A stretch of DNA of 22,500 bases from Priapulus caudatus. Its lineage: Eukaryota > Priapulida > Priapulimorpha > Priapulimorphida > Priapulidae. Of this stretch, positions 1-10,173 are shown piece after piece. Each line of letters opens with the position of its first letter. Position 1 is the first letter of the stretch. The notes under the pieces were generated by a model. It saw only the letters and a list, made by a program, of their open reading frames with translations. It ran no database searches and was not told where the DNA came from. The position numbers and the translations under genes are program-made. The stretch spans positions 490,975-513,474 of the forward strand of contig NW_014577080.1 in assembly GCF_000485595.1 (NCBI RefSeq), in the 5' to 3' direction.

Positions 1-57
1 GCGTGCGTGCGTGCGTGCGTGTGCGTGTGTGTGCAAGAGAGAGAGAGAGAGAGAGAT
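1..57. repeat. GTGC/GT then GA microsatellite
   Basis: GCGT units pass into GT and then into GA repeats. The same order of tracts occurs in copy B at about 7751-7850, so this compound microsatellite belongs to the repeat rather than being an independent locus. Confidence 0.9.
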
Positions 58-537
58 ATAGAGCGAGGATGAGAGGAGAAAGAGAGAGAGCGCGAGAAAG
101 CAGGAGTGAGAGCGCACTCGAACGCGCACTAATATTTGGCGACATTAATTGCCGGCCGCGCGCTTTTTACGCTCTACCACGATGATAGTTTTCTCTCGTC
201 TAATTAAATCTATCGGCTCGAATGCGTTTCGTGGCTAATAAAGACCGTAATTGTAATGTCTAGAGGTGGGAGGGGAAACAGACGCGAAATTGCGCAGACC
301 TCTAATGATGGGCCACCGCTGCGTGAGTGAGGTGGCTGGCGTGTTTGCCACGCACATACTAAACGTCGGAGGTGTTTTCTCGTCAGTCTACGACACGAAA
401 ACCAAGCGCGCGCACACACGGAGCGCGCTTGATTATAGACGTCGCCCCGCCACCGCAATTCTGCCCTGATGATTAGTCGACGCACAAATTTAGGCGGCTG
501 TTGCGCAGCGTGCGCTGAATTACCGACCGTGTACATT

Positions 538-712
538 CGCGGCGGCGTGGGTGGGGCGGCGCGGGAGGTGTGGGCGGCGCGGGTGGTGTGGCGTAGGTGG
601 TGGGGGTGTGATGGGGCGGGTGTTGGAAGTGGGACGGCGCGGGTGATGGGGGTGGGGCGGCGTAGGTGGGGCGGCGCGAGGTGGCACAGGTGGTGGGGGT
701 CGGTCGGTCACT
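538..712 (+). repeat. G-rich minisatellite of GGTGGGG/GGCGGCG units
   Basis: The plus strand is made of degenerate units such as GGTGGGGCGGCG, GGGACGGCGCGGG and GGTGGTGGGGGTG, and contains many runs of three to five G. It lies inside repeat copy A. The corresponding part of copy B (8346-8918) begins and ends with the same units but is about three times longer. The many closely spaced G-runs could form G-quadruplexes; that is inference from the motif. Confidence 0.85.
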
Positions 713-1522
713 CTATCGGAGAGACCTCGCGTGATACATCGTGAGCGTTACTGCTCGCAGAACACGAACATTCTCGTTTGAAAGTTCAAACGGCGTTCGT
801 TGATGGCGGCGGGCGGTGTCGCCGTAGTGCGAATGCGACCGATGTTTGCCGCGTGCTGAAATAGATCGCGTGTATAAGTAATAGCTGGTAATAGGAAATT
901 CGGAGCGTGTTGTTAGGAGTGAAAGTCGATAACCGGATTCATCTATAACTAGAATTGAATTTAGTCCAATGCAATCAGGCCGTCGAAGCTCTGATATGTG
1001 CCTCCTATTTGGGACTTTGGGAATCATGTTTGACGATTTTGATTTAAATCTTTTAAACTCTTTTTGACGTAATCTAGGTAATGGTAGAACATTTTTATTT
1101 TGATTTATAAACTTATAAGATTTTGACTTGAAATTTGCTGTCTAGTGAAAGGTCACGATCTTTATAATATTCCTGTCAGCTGTACACACTTTATTTATTC
1201 GATAGTAGGTGAATATGTTATATGAACTTCATTCTTGTTTCCCATTAGTCAAGATTGGAATTCATTATATCACGCTTATCACGGTAACATCTATCTATTA
1301 TAATTATATAGTTTATATATTAGCAGAATAGTTGCAACGATAACTATAACAAGATCAGCATTGGGATAACGGCTCGAGAGCGTTTATCTTAACATAATTT
1401 AATCGGAAATTTCATTAATGAAACGCGCATTTTTACAACTTAATTTCTAATTAAAACATTTTAAAGATTTCAGATTAGTGTTTGATACGCAGATAATCCT
1501 GGTAACTAACAATACATTTTCA

Positions 1523-1772
1523 ACAATACAGTGTGTATTGTTGAACACCTTCTAACATTACACTGTGTATTGTAGTAGGTACCTAACCACTGTGTATTTA
1601 TATTCAATTTCATTTTCAATAAATTTAATAAAATCAATCAAATAATTTCAATAAATTCATTTAAATAAATGTCAATTTCAAGTTTACAAATCAAAAAGTA
1701 AGCTAATTAAAAAGAAAAAAGAAAGAAAGTGTATTGTTAGAAGGTGTTCAACAATAAACAGTGTATTGTTGA
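1523..1772. repeat. Hairpin units at the right side of repeat copy A
   Basis: The clearest unit is 1523-1541, with arms ACAATACA and TGTATTGT around a 3-nt centre. Degenerate units follow at about 1555-1574 and 1744-1770, with linkers such as TTGAACACCTTCTAACA. An AT-rich stretch at 1595-1710 separates the two groups. Copy B has the same units and continues into a denser array at 10188-10271 that copy A lacks. Confidence 0.8.
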
Positions 1773-1779
1773 AAGCTCA

Positions 1780-1781
<2 letters not shown>

Positions 1782-1852
<71 letters not shown>

Positions 1853-1868
1853 TGAGTGTGTGTGTTTG
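1782..1868. repeat. (GT)n microsatellite at the right edge of copy A
   Basis: About 40 nearly pure GT units, with a few A and T interruptions toward the right end. The tract begins exactly where copy A stops matching copy B, so it replaces the terminal hairpin array. Confidence 0.97.
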
Positions 1869-2742
1869 TTTACGGCAAAAGAAACGAGCTAAGCTCGCGG
1901 TAAACAAAACAAAAATAACGAAATTTCATCAGCGTGTGTGAGAATGAAGTATTGTGCGATCTGTAAAACGCCCTGATGTGTACGATACGCCCTCACAACG
2001 CATTCAACGCGTAACGAAGTACTGGCCAGCATTGATATGCACGGTTCTATAGTGTTTTAAATGCCTGCCTTTCGTATGTAATTGTAAGTAAAGCGTTGAT
2101 GGGAAACCGGTTGGCATCGTCGGAAGCTTTCATGGCTCGGATTGAACCAATCATTGGTTGCCGATTGAACTTGGGAAACGATACCATTCAGCCTCTTCGT
2201 GACGATAGTTAAGATTGTTGGTGCTCTTTAATTGCAGCTGAAAGGTTCAGCGAGTGAAGATGCCCCCACGCCTTCGGAAACCCGTTAAACGGCAGGGTTA
2301 GGAATAGTTGTTAACTTGTCATTTACGCTGCATTCGGTCAGGAAGCGTTTTTGAAAGTCATCGCCTTTTTCATCTAAAGCAGCTGCATTTCCGTATCAAA
2401 TGTCAAGTTTCAGATTTATATATAAACGAGTGCTGTTGTTGCCGCGTCGTGTTACAACCTATATACTGTTGTTGCTCTACGCGCTAGGTTCCGCTACTTT
2501 CCTGCAATCGGTTTCTCGCTAAGGGAATTGCCGGCTGCACGAAACCAGTTACAGTGATCGCTGTATAATAAGCCGATGAAAGGCTTGCATCACTCCCTTA
2601 GAACATTATATTGGCTTTGCCATCGTCTAGCTTAATACCGTCTTTTAATACGCTACTAAATCTCATTAGATGGTGTTACCCCTCCACCGCCCACCGCCGT
2701 ACCGTTAGTACTATCATTTTTCTCTTTTTTACCCAATCTATC
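1869..2742. other. Intergenic sequence, no gene seen
   Basis: About 870 bases of apparently single-copy sequence of mixed composition. All frames are broken by stops at short intervals. I see no RNA gene, repeat unit or convincing promoter. Confidence 0.6.
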
Positions 2743-2773
2743 TCTCCCTCTCTCTCTCTCTCGCGCTTTTTTT

Positions 2774-2804
<31 letters not shown>

Positions 2805-2932
2805 CTCTCTCTTTCTCTGTATATCTGTCTCTCTCTCTCCCCTCCTCTCTCCCCTCCTCTCCCCTCTCCTCTCTCCTTTCCTCCCCTCTCTCCTCTCCTC
2901 TCTCTCTCTCTCGCTCTCTCTCTCTCTCCCTT
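2743..2932. repeat. CT-rich microsatellite with a CTTT core
   Basis: A polypyrimidine tract on the plus strand: TCTC repeats, then about nine CTTT units near 2772-2805, then irregular CTCT/CCCT runs. The open frames across it encode only Ser/Leu/Phe or Arg/Glu runs and are artefacts of the repeat. Confidence 0.95.
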
Positions 2933-3450
2933 TATTATTTCGCCCTTGTCGTTGTACGTTTCTTTATATGTATTCATATGTATATTAAATTTTCTTAATA
3001 ATATTCTTTTATTACGTTTCTTTGTTCATTCTCTCGGGCAGTCTCCCTGTCTTAGTTATAGTCTCTGTATGTGCGCGTGTGCGTGCGTGCATGCGTAAGT
3101 GTGTACGCATACCTAGTATTTTCCAACGGAATTGTTTGTTATGTGAGATGTCTCTCTGTGAGTGTTATGTGGGCCGCATCTCACACCTAGAATGTTGGGA
3201 AAATGAAGTCGGCCAAACGACGTAACTGACCCCCATCATAATAGAATAAAGTTTCCTATTCAGCGTACTCGTATCATCTACGCGACTTCTTTCTTCACGC
3301 CGTAGAAACATTATACTCTCGTCATATTTAGTTCCAAATTGTGCGTCTTTTCTAAGAATATGCTGATCTTACGTCTCTGGTGTGTGCATGCAAGCCTATT
3401 TGCGTGCGTGGAGTGTCTATGTGTATGTGGGTCTCTCACTTTCCCTGCAT
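2933..3450. other. Intergenic sequence between microsatellites
   Basis: AT-rich at first, then mixed, with a short GTGC-rich patch near 3070-3095. No coding exon or RNA gene is supported. Confidence 0.5.
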
Positions 3451-3541
3451 GTCTGTCTGTATGTCTGTCTGTGTGTGTGCATGTGTCTGTCTGTCTATCC
3501 GTCCGTCTGTCCGTCCGTCCGTCTGTCTGTATGTATGTATG
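3451..3541. repeat. (GTCT)n/(GTCC)n/(GTAT)n microsatellite
   Basis: Tetranucleotide units change progressively from GTCT through GTCC and back to GTCT and GTAT. The open frames on both strands here (Cys/Val/Leu- or Thr/Asp/Arg-rich) come from the repeat. Confidence 0.95.
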
Positions 3542-5580
3542 CTTACATTCTAGTGGCTCACTCACTCTCAGATTCATCTCTTGTTACTTTATTGGCTCCA
3601 CTCTGTTTCAGATTTTTCTTCTTTCGTTCTGCTTTGTTTTCCTGCTCTCCTTCCTCGACCTTCTCACGGCGCCCCGCGGTCAGGCGTCCCGGACTTGACC
3701 GCCATCATTCACCGTGAATATCTAAGCGCGTGCGGAACGCACTTAGTGTTGCTTTTACTGTTCTGACAAGATGCTGTATAAATATGGTCACGCGCTTTTG
3801 CTAGCTCCGTCTGCCATTACGAAAATTGCGGGCGACTAGTCGAAACACAGCTGCTGCGCTTCATCGATTCGCAGCGAAATTAATTTAATTGGAGTCTCTG
3901 TGAAAATTCCTTTTCCATAAAGCCACGCGTGCTTCCGTAAAAACAACACTTCAAGCGATATAGAGTACTCGAAACAGTTAGGTTAGGTAGGTTGAACGCA
4001 GCGCTGTGCAGAGCGGGCGAGATTGTTTATCGCAGCTGCTAAAATCGATTACGGAGTCTATTTGACAGGTGATTTGGCCCCTAAAATAATATGCAACCGC
4101 CCCGTCAACTCTCTGCGCGCGGTAATGCCACTTGTATATGTTAGAAAATACCTATATACACATTCAGATTCTCAAATGCGTGACCTTTAAGATCTCGCGT
4201 TAAAATGTAAGCTATTTTCAGATATAATGAGAAAATTGTAACTGAAAAGGAACGATTTTTTTACAGGAAAAGGAGGAAGGAATGCAAACGCAATTTCGGA
4301 CGTCGACCTTTTACACCGTACTGGTTTTTTAAATTTTAATTTGTTTTCAATATCTCACATGAGAATGCCTATAGTGATTACATCCGTGAGCTTAATATTT
4401 GTATTATCTAAGCTCCACTTATTACTCAACAACTCTACAATTACTCTACAATTATGATAAAAGTGTTGCACATCATAATTACAATAAAACTCACATGTTT
4501 ACTCACCTACTCCGCCTACCCTCATGCAGTAGCAAAGCAGAGCAAACCTAATTTGTCCTAATTACGCCACGAACATAATTCGAAATAAAGTTACGCCCGA
4601 ATGTTACGCAACGTTGACGATCTTTCTGGTTAATTAGGTCAATCAGTTGTCACCGCTTGCGCGAGCCCGTATTACGCTTGCAACTCTTCACCTCTGCTGT
4701 CAGTTACGCACCATGCCGCATAGCGATAAGTGACATGCTGGTGTCGGGTCGGCAGCGTTCACGTAAACGCTTTGAAATTTCCCTAATTAGTCGCTCGTGG
4801 GCGTTTCACTCTGATTAGCTTTGTCGTGCGTCGCACGTGTAATTGTAGTTGCGCTTCTAGCGGCGTCATTAGAGCTTCTGTATGACGACGTGATGACTAA
4901 GTGCACGAGCAAAGATAAACGACTGCTCGCGGATGTCATAATAGAAATAAATATTCCATTTGATATTACGAGTGCCTCATACGTCAAACGTATACAATGT
5001 CGATAGTTTACTATATGGGGCGTTAATATACTTTCATCCTTGCATCAGCGGTGACGCCATACTCACATATAAAAATGAGCACAGAATGTAGGTTTCGCCA
5101 CCGTAGTTACGGTAAGAAACAGTTATCCCTCTTGCCCGATTATGGGGCTTTTATTGTTACACATGATTGATGCTTGCTGTAGGTACGAGCATACGTGGTT
5201 GAAAGCGCGTACGGAAAAGGGAAAAACGCAACTCTCTCGACAACGAACTTTCAGCGATGGTTGCAACATATTTACTGATTTTGCATCCTATATATGATGT
5301 CTCTGCTGAGCACAAGTGCTTACGCAAGTTTGTATGCCACGCTTGCCGCCCCTCTTCGACATATCCGAATGCAAAAAATTGTTCATTTAAATCTCCATTT
5401 TAGCGACTTAGTTTTACATAAACGGTCGTGGACCGAGCACGTTCACTTGTCTCGTCGCTATCGGCGCGTGTAAAGACGCAGACGCCTCTCGCTCTTGAGA
5501 TTTCCCGATCACCGATCACGATCCAGCGGATCATAGCAGGAGAGGTCCGCCTAGCTAGCTTACAACCATCGCGCACGCAC
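3542..5580. other. Intergenic sequence, no gene seen
   Basis: About 2 kb of single-copy-looking sequence with alternating AT-rich and CpG-containing parts. The longest open frames, near 4787-5006 on opposite strands of the same segment, are about 60 codons and show no recognisable motif. Two adjoining TTAGG units near 3978-3987 match the common insect telomere motif but are too few to mean anything. Confidence 0.5.
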
Positions 5581-5584
5581 CCCC

Positions 5585-5775
5585 TCCTATATATATATAG
5601 TATATAATATAGGTATAGTAGTGATATTATTAAAAACAGGATTTAGCATAATGGTAGGTATTCCGTTAGGGATCTCCCTATATCTTACTCCTGATATATA
5701 TAAGTATATATATAATAGGATATAGTATGGTGGGTGTGTGGTGGGGTGGTATAGTATATAGTATGCAGGATAATG
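5585..5775. repeat. AT-rich low-complexity tract left of the inverted-arm element
   Basis: Repeated TATA, TATAG and AGTATATA words with short G/T-rich insertions such as GTGGGTGTGTGGTGGGGTGG. It directly abuts the left inverted arm. The irregular runs suggest either a decayed simple repeat or low-quality consensus. Confidence 0.65.
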
Positions 5776-5781
5776 GCCTTG

Positions 5782-6312
5782 GGTAGACTAACAAGTACAC
5801 AGTGTGTGTATTGTTTTAGGCATGTGACAATACACTGTGTATGTGTTAGCGAGGCTGTTCAAGCAATACACCTGCGATGTAGTTGTTGACAGCGCTGTGC
5901 TAACGGAATACAGCTGGTATAGTTGTTAGGTAGGTAGGCCTTTGGAGCTTTCAACAATACACTGTTTTATTGGTTGAACAGCCGTGGTCTAAGACAAGTA
6001 CACTGTTTTTTCTTTTTCTTTTTTTAAGTGTAGTTTAGCTTTGTTGGATTTGGGTGAGAGAGAGCTTTGGAAATTGGACATTTATTTGAATATGAATTTA
6101 TTTGAAATTATTTGATTGATTTTATTTAAATTTATTGAAAGGGTGTAAGTTGAATTGGGTAGGGAGGTAGCACGAGTGTGTGTAGGGGTGAGCCATACTA
6201 CAGATGACACAGGGTGGTATTGGTCGGATGAAGGTGGTTCGAACAGATCACACTGTATTGTTGGAGAAGTGATATGGTGTTAGGTTTACCAGGAGTTATT
6301 CTGATAGGTATA
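5782..6312 (+). repeat. Left inverted arm with degenerate hairpin array
   Basis: It matches the reverse complement of 9851-10315 from the outer end through the hairpin array, then the T-rich tract near 6006-6026, the AT-rich stretch containing TTTGATTGATTTTATT near 6110, and on to a last hairpin near 6248. The best hairpin unit starts at 5827 (ACAATACACTGTGTAT). Other units near 5797, 5863, 5907, 5953 and 5995 are degenerate, with extra and missing bases. The match fades after TTACCAGGA near 6290. Confidence 0.85.
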
Positions 6313-6339
6313 GGTGTAGCGATGATAGATCGGGGACTA

Positions 6340-6790
6340 GTGGGGTAGTAGCGTCTTGTCGGGCCGGGGGTGGCTTGTTTCACAGGACATCCATTACATG
6401 CGGTGGCTCCGCTCGTGCGGCTTTGCTGTTGGACCGCTCCGGACAACGGACGACGAGGACGATGGGGCGAGTGACACGCAGTAGTCGACGACGAGGCGAT
6501 GTATGACGAGGTGTCCAGTCCGACGGGGACAGCGACGGACGTTGACGATGCGCGAACGCTGGCCTTGGTACGCCGCGGACATGCGTGTGCGCTGGGTAAA
6601 AATATCGGATAGCTCGACAGGACAAAAGCGAGAATGCGCTCACGGCTGAAGCTAGCTAGGCGTGAGTCAATGGGCGGTCGGCGCCAGCGCGTGTGTGGCT
6701 GCGTGCTCGGCGTGAGATCACGTCCTGTCGCGCCGGGATACGACCAGCACGTCAGTATAAGGCTCAGAGAAATGAGCGGAGAGAAAAGAA
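6340..6790. other. GC-rich interior of the element, no identified gene
   Basis: This block is GC- and CpG-rich with repeated ACGACGAGG, GACGGAC and GACGATG words. Overlapping reverse-strand frames at 6380-6643 and 6394-6582 encode Arg/Ser/Pro-rich peptides without a motif I recognise. It has no counterpart in copy A inside the window. It may be the remnant of an element-internal region or of captured host sequence. Confidence 0.4.
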
Positions 6791-7060
6791 GAGTGAGGAA
6801 GTGAGAAAAAAAGAGACAGAGGGAGGGGAGAGGAGACAGCGAAAGAGGAGAAGAATATTGTAAATAAAGTAAAAGATATAAATAATATATAATATTATAA
6901 TATATACTGCTAGTATATAGCCCTTATATATAATTTATAGTATAGTTAAAGAAAAAAAAGTGAGAGAAAGCAGCGGAAGATGTATATATATAAATATATA
7001 ATAGTATAAATAAGGATGATTAATATATATATATTATATATTGTGTAGTAGGTTTAGAAA
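6785..7060. repeat. Purine-rich then TA-rich low-complexity tract
   Basis: GA/AG-rich sequence at 6785-6855 is followed by TATA/AATAT words, with a short purine-rich interruption at 6950-6980. No coding potential. Confidence 0.75.
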
Positions 7061-7334
7061 GGCGAGAGAAGGGAGGAGGACTGAAAAGCGCAGGTGTGAA
7101 TGGTGTTGAGTTCAGTGATCGTGTCTAAAATCGGGGTGAAGCAGCGAAAAGTGTCAGAGGAGCTGCCTGGCGGCGGCGATTGCAGACGAAACCGCATGAG
7201 CCTTCGAGTAATTACAGGCGATAGAGTGAGGATTCGGTGGCAGCGCAGTCGGTGCATTGAGCCGTGCGCTTTGAGTGTGTGCATGGCGGTCCTCCTTGTG
7301 ATGCGCGGTGCGGCGTGCGCGTGCTTGATGACGT

Positions 7335-7570
7335 GCATTGTGCGAGAAGAGAATGGATAGAGCGAGGAGAGAGAGATCGGAAAAGAGGAAGAGGAGAGGA
7401 GATGGAGGCAGCAGGATGAGAGAGAGAAAGGGCAAGCCCGGAGGTGAGAGTGAGAAGAGAGAGAGAGAAAAGAAAGAGAGAGAGGAAGCATCGAGAAGAG
7501 AGAGAGAAAGAAGAGAAGAGAAAGACAAGAGGAGCAGAGAGGAAAGAATGAGAAGAGAGAGGGTTGAATG
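7335..7570. repeat. GA-rich purine tract
   Basis: Almost every base on the plus strand is A or G, in irregular GAGA/GGAA/AGAAG runs. The long reverse frame at 7054-7890 is a by-product of this tract and the GT/GC tract beside it. Confidence 0.9.
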
Positions 7571-7621
7571 AGTGCGGGTAGGGTGATAATTCTGCAGTGA
7601 CAGCCGTGCATTACCGTGCCT

Positions 7622-7792
7622 GAGTGTGTGCGTGCGGGTGTGCGCGTGCGCTTGCGTGTGTGTGTGTGTGTGCGTGCGCGATGCGGGTGCGTGTTCCTAT
7701 GTGCGTGTGCGTAGTGTGTGCCGCCCGCCGTGCGTGCGTGATGTGTGCGCGCGTGCGTGCCGTGCGTGCGTGTGCGTGTGTGTGCAGAGAGA
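7622..7792. repeat. GT/GTGC/GC compound microsatellite
   Basis: GTGC, GT and GC dinucleotide runs with short interruptions, passing into GA repeats. Its right end matches positions 1-57, where copy A enters the window, so copy A probably also had more of this tract upstream. Confidence 0.9.
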
Positions 7793-10173
7793 GCAGAGAT
7801 GGAGAGGAGAGATAGATGCGACGGATGATAGGAAGAAAGAGAGAGAGCGCTGACGAAAGCAGGAGTGAGAGCGCACTTCGAACGCGCCACTAATATTTGG
7901 CGGACATTAATTGCCGGTAGCGCGCGCTTTTTGTACGCTCTACCACGGATGCATGAGTTTTGTCTCGTCGCGGTCTAAATTAAATCTATCGGCTTCGAAT
8001 TGCGTTTCGTTGGCTAATAAAACCGTAATTGTAATGTCTAGAGGTGGGAGGGGAAACAGACGCGAAATTGCGCAGACTGCTAATGAGTGGGCCAACCGCT
8101 GCCGTGGGTGAGGTGGCTTGCGTTGTTTGCACACAATTACCTAAACGTCCCCCCCCCCCGGAGCGTGTTTTCTGCGTCAGTCTACGACACGCAGAAAACC
8201 AAGCGGCGCGCACTAGCACGGAGCGCGCTTTGATTATAGACGTCGCCCACGCCGACCGCAATTCTGCCTCTGATGATTAGTCGACGCACAATTTTAGCGG
8301 GCTGTTGCGCAGAAAGAACGTGGCGCCTGAGATGTAGCCGACCTGGTACATTCGGCGGCGGCGCGCCGCGGTGGGTGGGGCGGCGCGGGATGTGGGGTGT
8401 TTTTTGTGGTGGTGTCTGGTTTCCAGCGCGTGAGTTTTAGTGTTATGGTGGGTGTCGAGGCTCTCGTTTGTCGCGCGTTGAATTGATGGTGTTGTGGGTG
8501 GGGGGGAATGGTGTTGCGCCGGATTTTTTGGTTGGGGTTTTTTTTTGGGTTGCTGTTGTCGTTAGGATGTGTTTTTGAGAGATGCCTTTTCGGTTTTGTA
8601 TTGATTAGGAATAGAGCGTACGTTTTGGGGGTGGTTTGGTAGCTCGGCGCGGGTATGTGTGGACGTCGTTTGTGGAGATACGGATGTGGGGCGCGCGCGG
8701 GTGCCGTGGCGGGGTTGTTGGTTGGCGGGCGGGTGGTGTTTGGCTGTAGGTTTTGGTTATGAGTTGAGTTATTTTTTTTATTTGTTTTTGTTTTTTTGGT
8801 GTGGTTATGTGGGCGGGAGTATTGGAATGTGGGACGGCGCGTGAGGTGATGGGGGGATCGGTGCGGGCGGCGTAGGTGGGGCGGCGCTGAAGGTGGCACA
8901 AGGTGGGCTGGGGGGTCGGTCGGTCACCTATCGCCGAGAGACTCGGCGTGATTTACATCGTGACGCGTTTACTGCTTCGCAGAACTACGAACATTCTCGT
9001 TTTGAAAGTTCAAACGGACGTTCCGTTTGATGGCGGCGGGCGGTAGTCGCTCGTTGTGAGGGTGCTCGTTTTGCGACGATGTTTGGGCCGCGTGACGATA
9101 TATAGTTGTGTTTTGTGTATAGAGTAATAGCTTTGTAATAGGAAATTTCGGGGCGTGTGTTAGGAGCTGGAAAGTTCGGATAACCGGATTCATCTATAAC
9201 TAGAATTGAATTCAGTCTATATGCAGGATCAGCCGTCGAAGCCTCTGAGGTAATGCTGCCTCCATATTTTGGCGACTTAGGAATCATGTTGTTACGATTT
9301 TTGAATTTAAAATCATTGGTTAAACTCTTTTGACGTAATCTAGGTAATGGTCTGGAGGAACATTATTTATTTGATTTATAAACTTAATAATGATTTTTGA
9401 GGCTTTGAATTTAGCTGTCTCTTAGGTAGAAAGGTACCGATCTTCTATAATAGTTTCCTGTCAGGCTGGTGAGCACAATTTATTTATTCGAATTAGTAGG
9501 TGATATGTATGTGAGGTGGGAGGTGAGAGCTTCAGTTCTGTGGTTTCATTAGTCAAGATGGAATTCATTCGTATATTCACGCTTATCCGGGGTAACATCA
9601 TATTCATTATAAAGTTAATATAGGCTTTATTTTTTGTGATAATTAATTTCAGGTGGAATTTAGTGGCGGAACGGGAGTAACATATAACAAGATCAGTACA
9701 TTTAGCGCTTTTTTTATTAACGGCTCGAGAGCGTTTATCTTAACATAATTTAATCGGAAATTTCCATTAATGAAAGCGCGGCGCATTTTTACAACTTAAT
9801 TTCTAACTTAAATAAACATTGTTTAAGATTTTTTCAGATAATTTAGTGTATTGATACGCAGAGTGAATGCCTGGTATCTTAACCAATACATTTTTTTAGC
9901 AATTACAGTGTGTATTGTTGACACCTTCTAACATTACACTGCTGGTATTGTAGTAGGTACCTAACCACTTGTGTATTTATATTTCAATTTTCATTTTCAA
10001 TAAACTTTAATAAAATCAATCAAATTAATTTCAATAAATTCACTTTAAATTAGAAATGTCAATTTCAAGTTTACAAAATCAAAAGTAAGCCTAATTAAAA
10101 AGAAAAAAGAAAGAATAGTGTATTGTATAGAAGTGTTCAAACAATAAACAGTGTATTGTTTGAAAAGACTCAT
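7751..10173 (+). repeat. Dispersed repeat, copy B
   Basis: Full-length counterpart of 1-1780 in the same orientation, about 7.75 kb downstream. It preserves the landmark order but is about 640 bases longer. Most of that length comes from the G/T-rich stretch at 8395-8815, and the rest from many single-base insertions. Examples are GGCTTCGAATTGCG where copy A has GGCTCGAATGCG, and CGTTTTGAAAG where copy A has CGTTTGAAAG. Substitutions seem fewer than indels. I see no intact reading frame shared by both copies. Confidence 0.9.
8395..8900 (+). repeat. G/T-rich, strand-asymmetric expansion inside copy B
   Basis: Plus-strand bases are overwhelmingly G and T, with T-runs of up to nine and many G-runs. 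Copy A has a compact G-rich minisatellite at the matching place (538-712). The flanks GGTGGGGCGGCGCGGGA and GGCGTAGGTGGGGCGGCG are shared, so the extra material sits inside the minisatellite. The 201-codon reverse frame here is Pro/Thr/Asn/His-rich because the strand lacks A and C; I do not regard it as a gene. Confidence 0.75.

Larger units (their letters stand above)
1..1780 (+). repeat. Dispersed repeat, copy A (left-truncated by window edge)
   Basis: This segment aligns collinearly with 7751-10173. Shared landmarks in order are a GTGC/GT tract running into GA repeats, the block TAATATTTGGCGACATTAAT near 131, the block GGGAGGGGAAACAGACGCGA near 267, a G-rich minisatellite near 540-712, ACATTCTCGTTTGAAAGTTC near 767, an AT-rich part, and a run of hairpins around ACAATACA...TGTATTGT near 1523-1772. 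The differences from copy B are mainly one- and few-base indels plus length change in the G-rich minisatellite. Its left part lies outside the window. Its right end runs into a (GT)n tract before reaching the last hairpins present in copy B. I see no transposase or other recognisable domain. Reverse frames around 713-1027 and 8985-9287 share a stretch containing LNSILVIDESGY, but they do not stay in register between copies, so I do not call it coding. Confidence 0.9.

Noticed and set aside
713-1027. Reverse frame sharing LNSILVIDESGY with 8985-9287
   Set aside because: Both lie in two copies of the same repeat, so similarity is expected. The frames are out of register on either side of the shared stretch and no family is recognised.
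3976-3992. TTAGGTTAGG, the common insect telomere motif
   Set aside because: Only two units and no array. This occurs by chance and does not indicate a telomere or interstitial telomeric tract.
7054-7890. 278-codon reverse frame, the longest in the window
   Set aside because: It crosses GA-rich and GT/GC microsatellites, and its Ser/Leu/Phe and Arg/Thr/His runs come from simple sequence. No domain or non-repetitive core is visible.
8294-8899. 201-codon reverse frame, Pro/Thr/Asn/His-rich
   Set aside because: The G/T-only composition of the plus strand removes stops on the reverse strand. Copy A has no equivalent frame.
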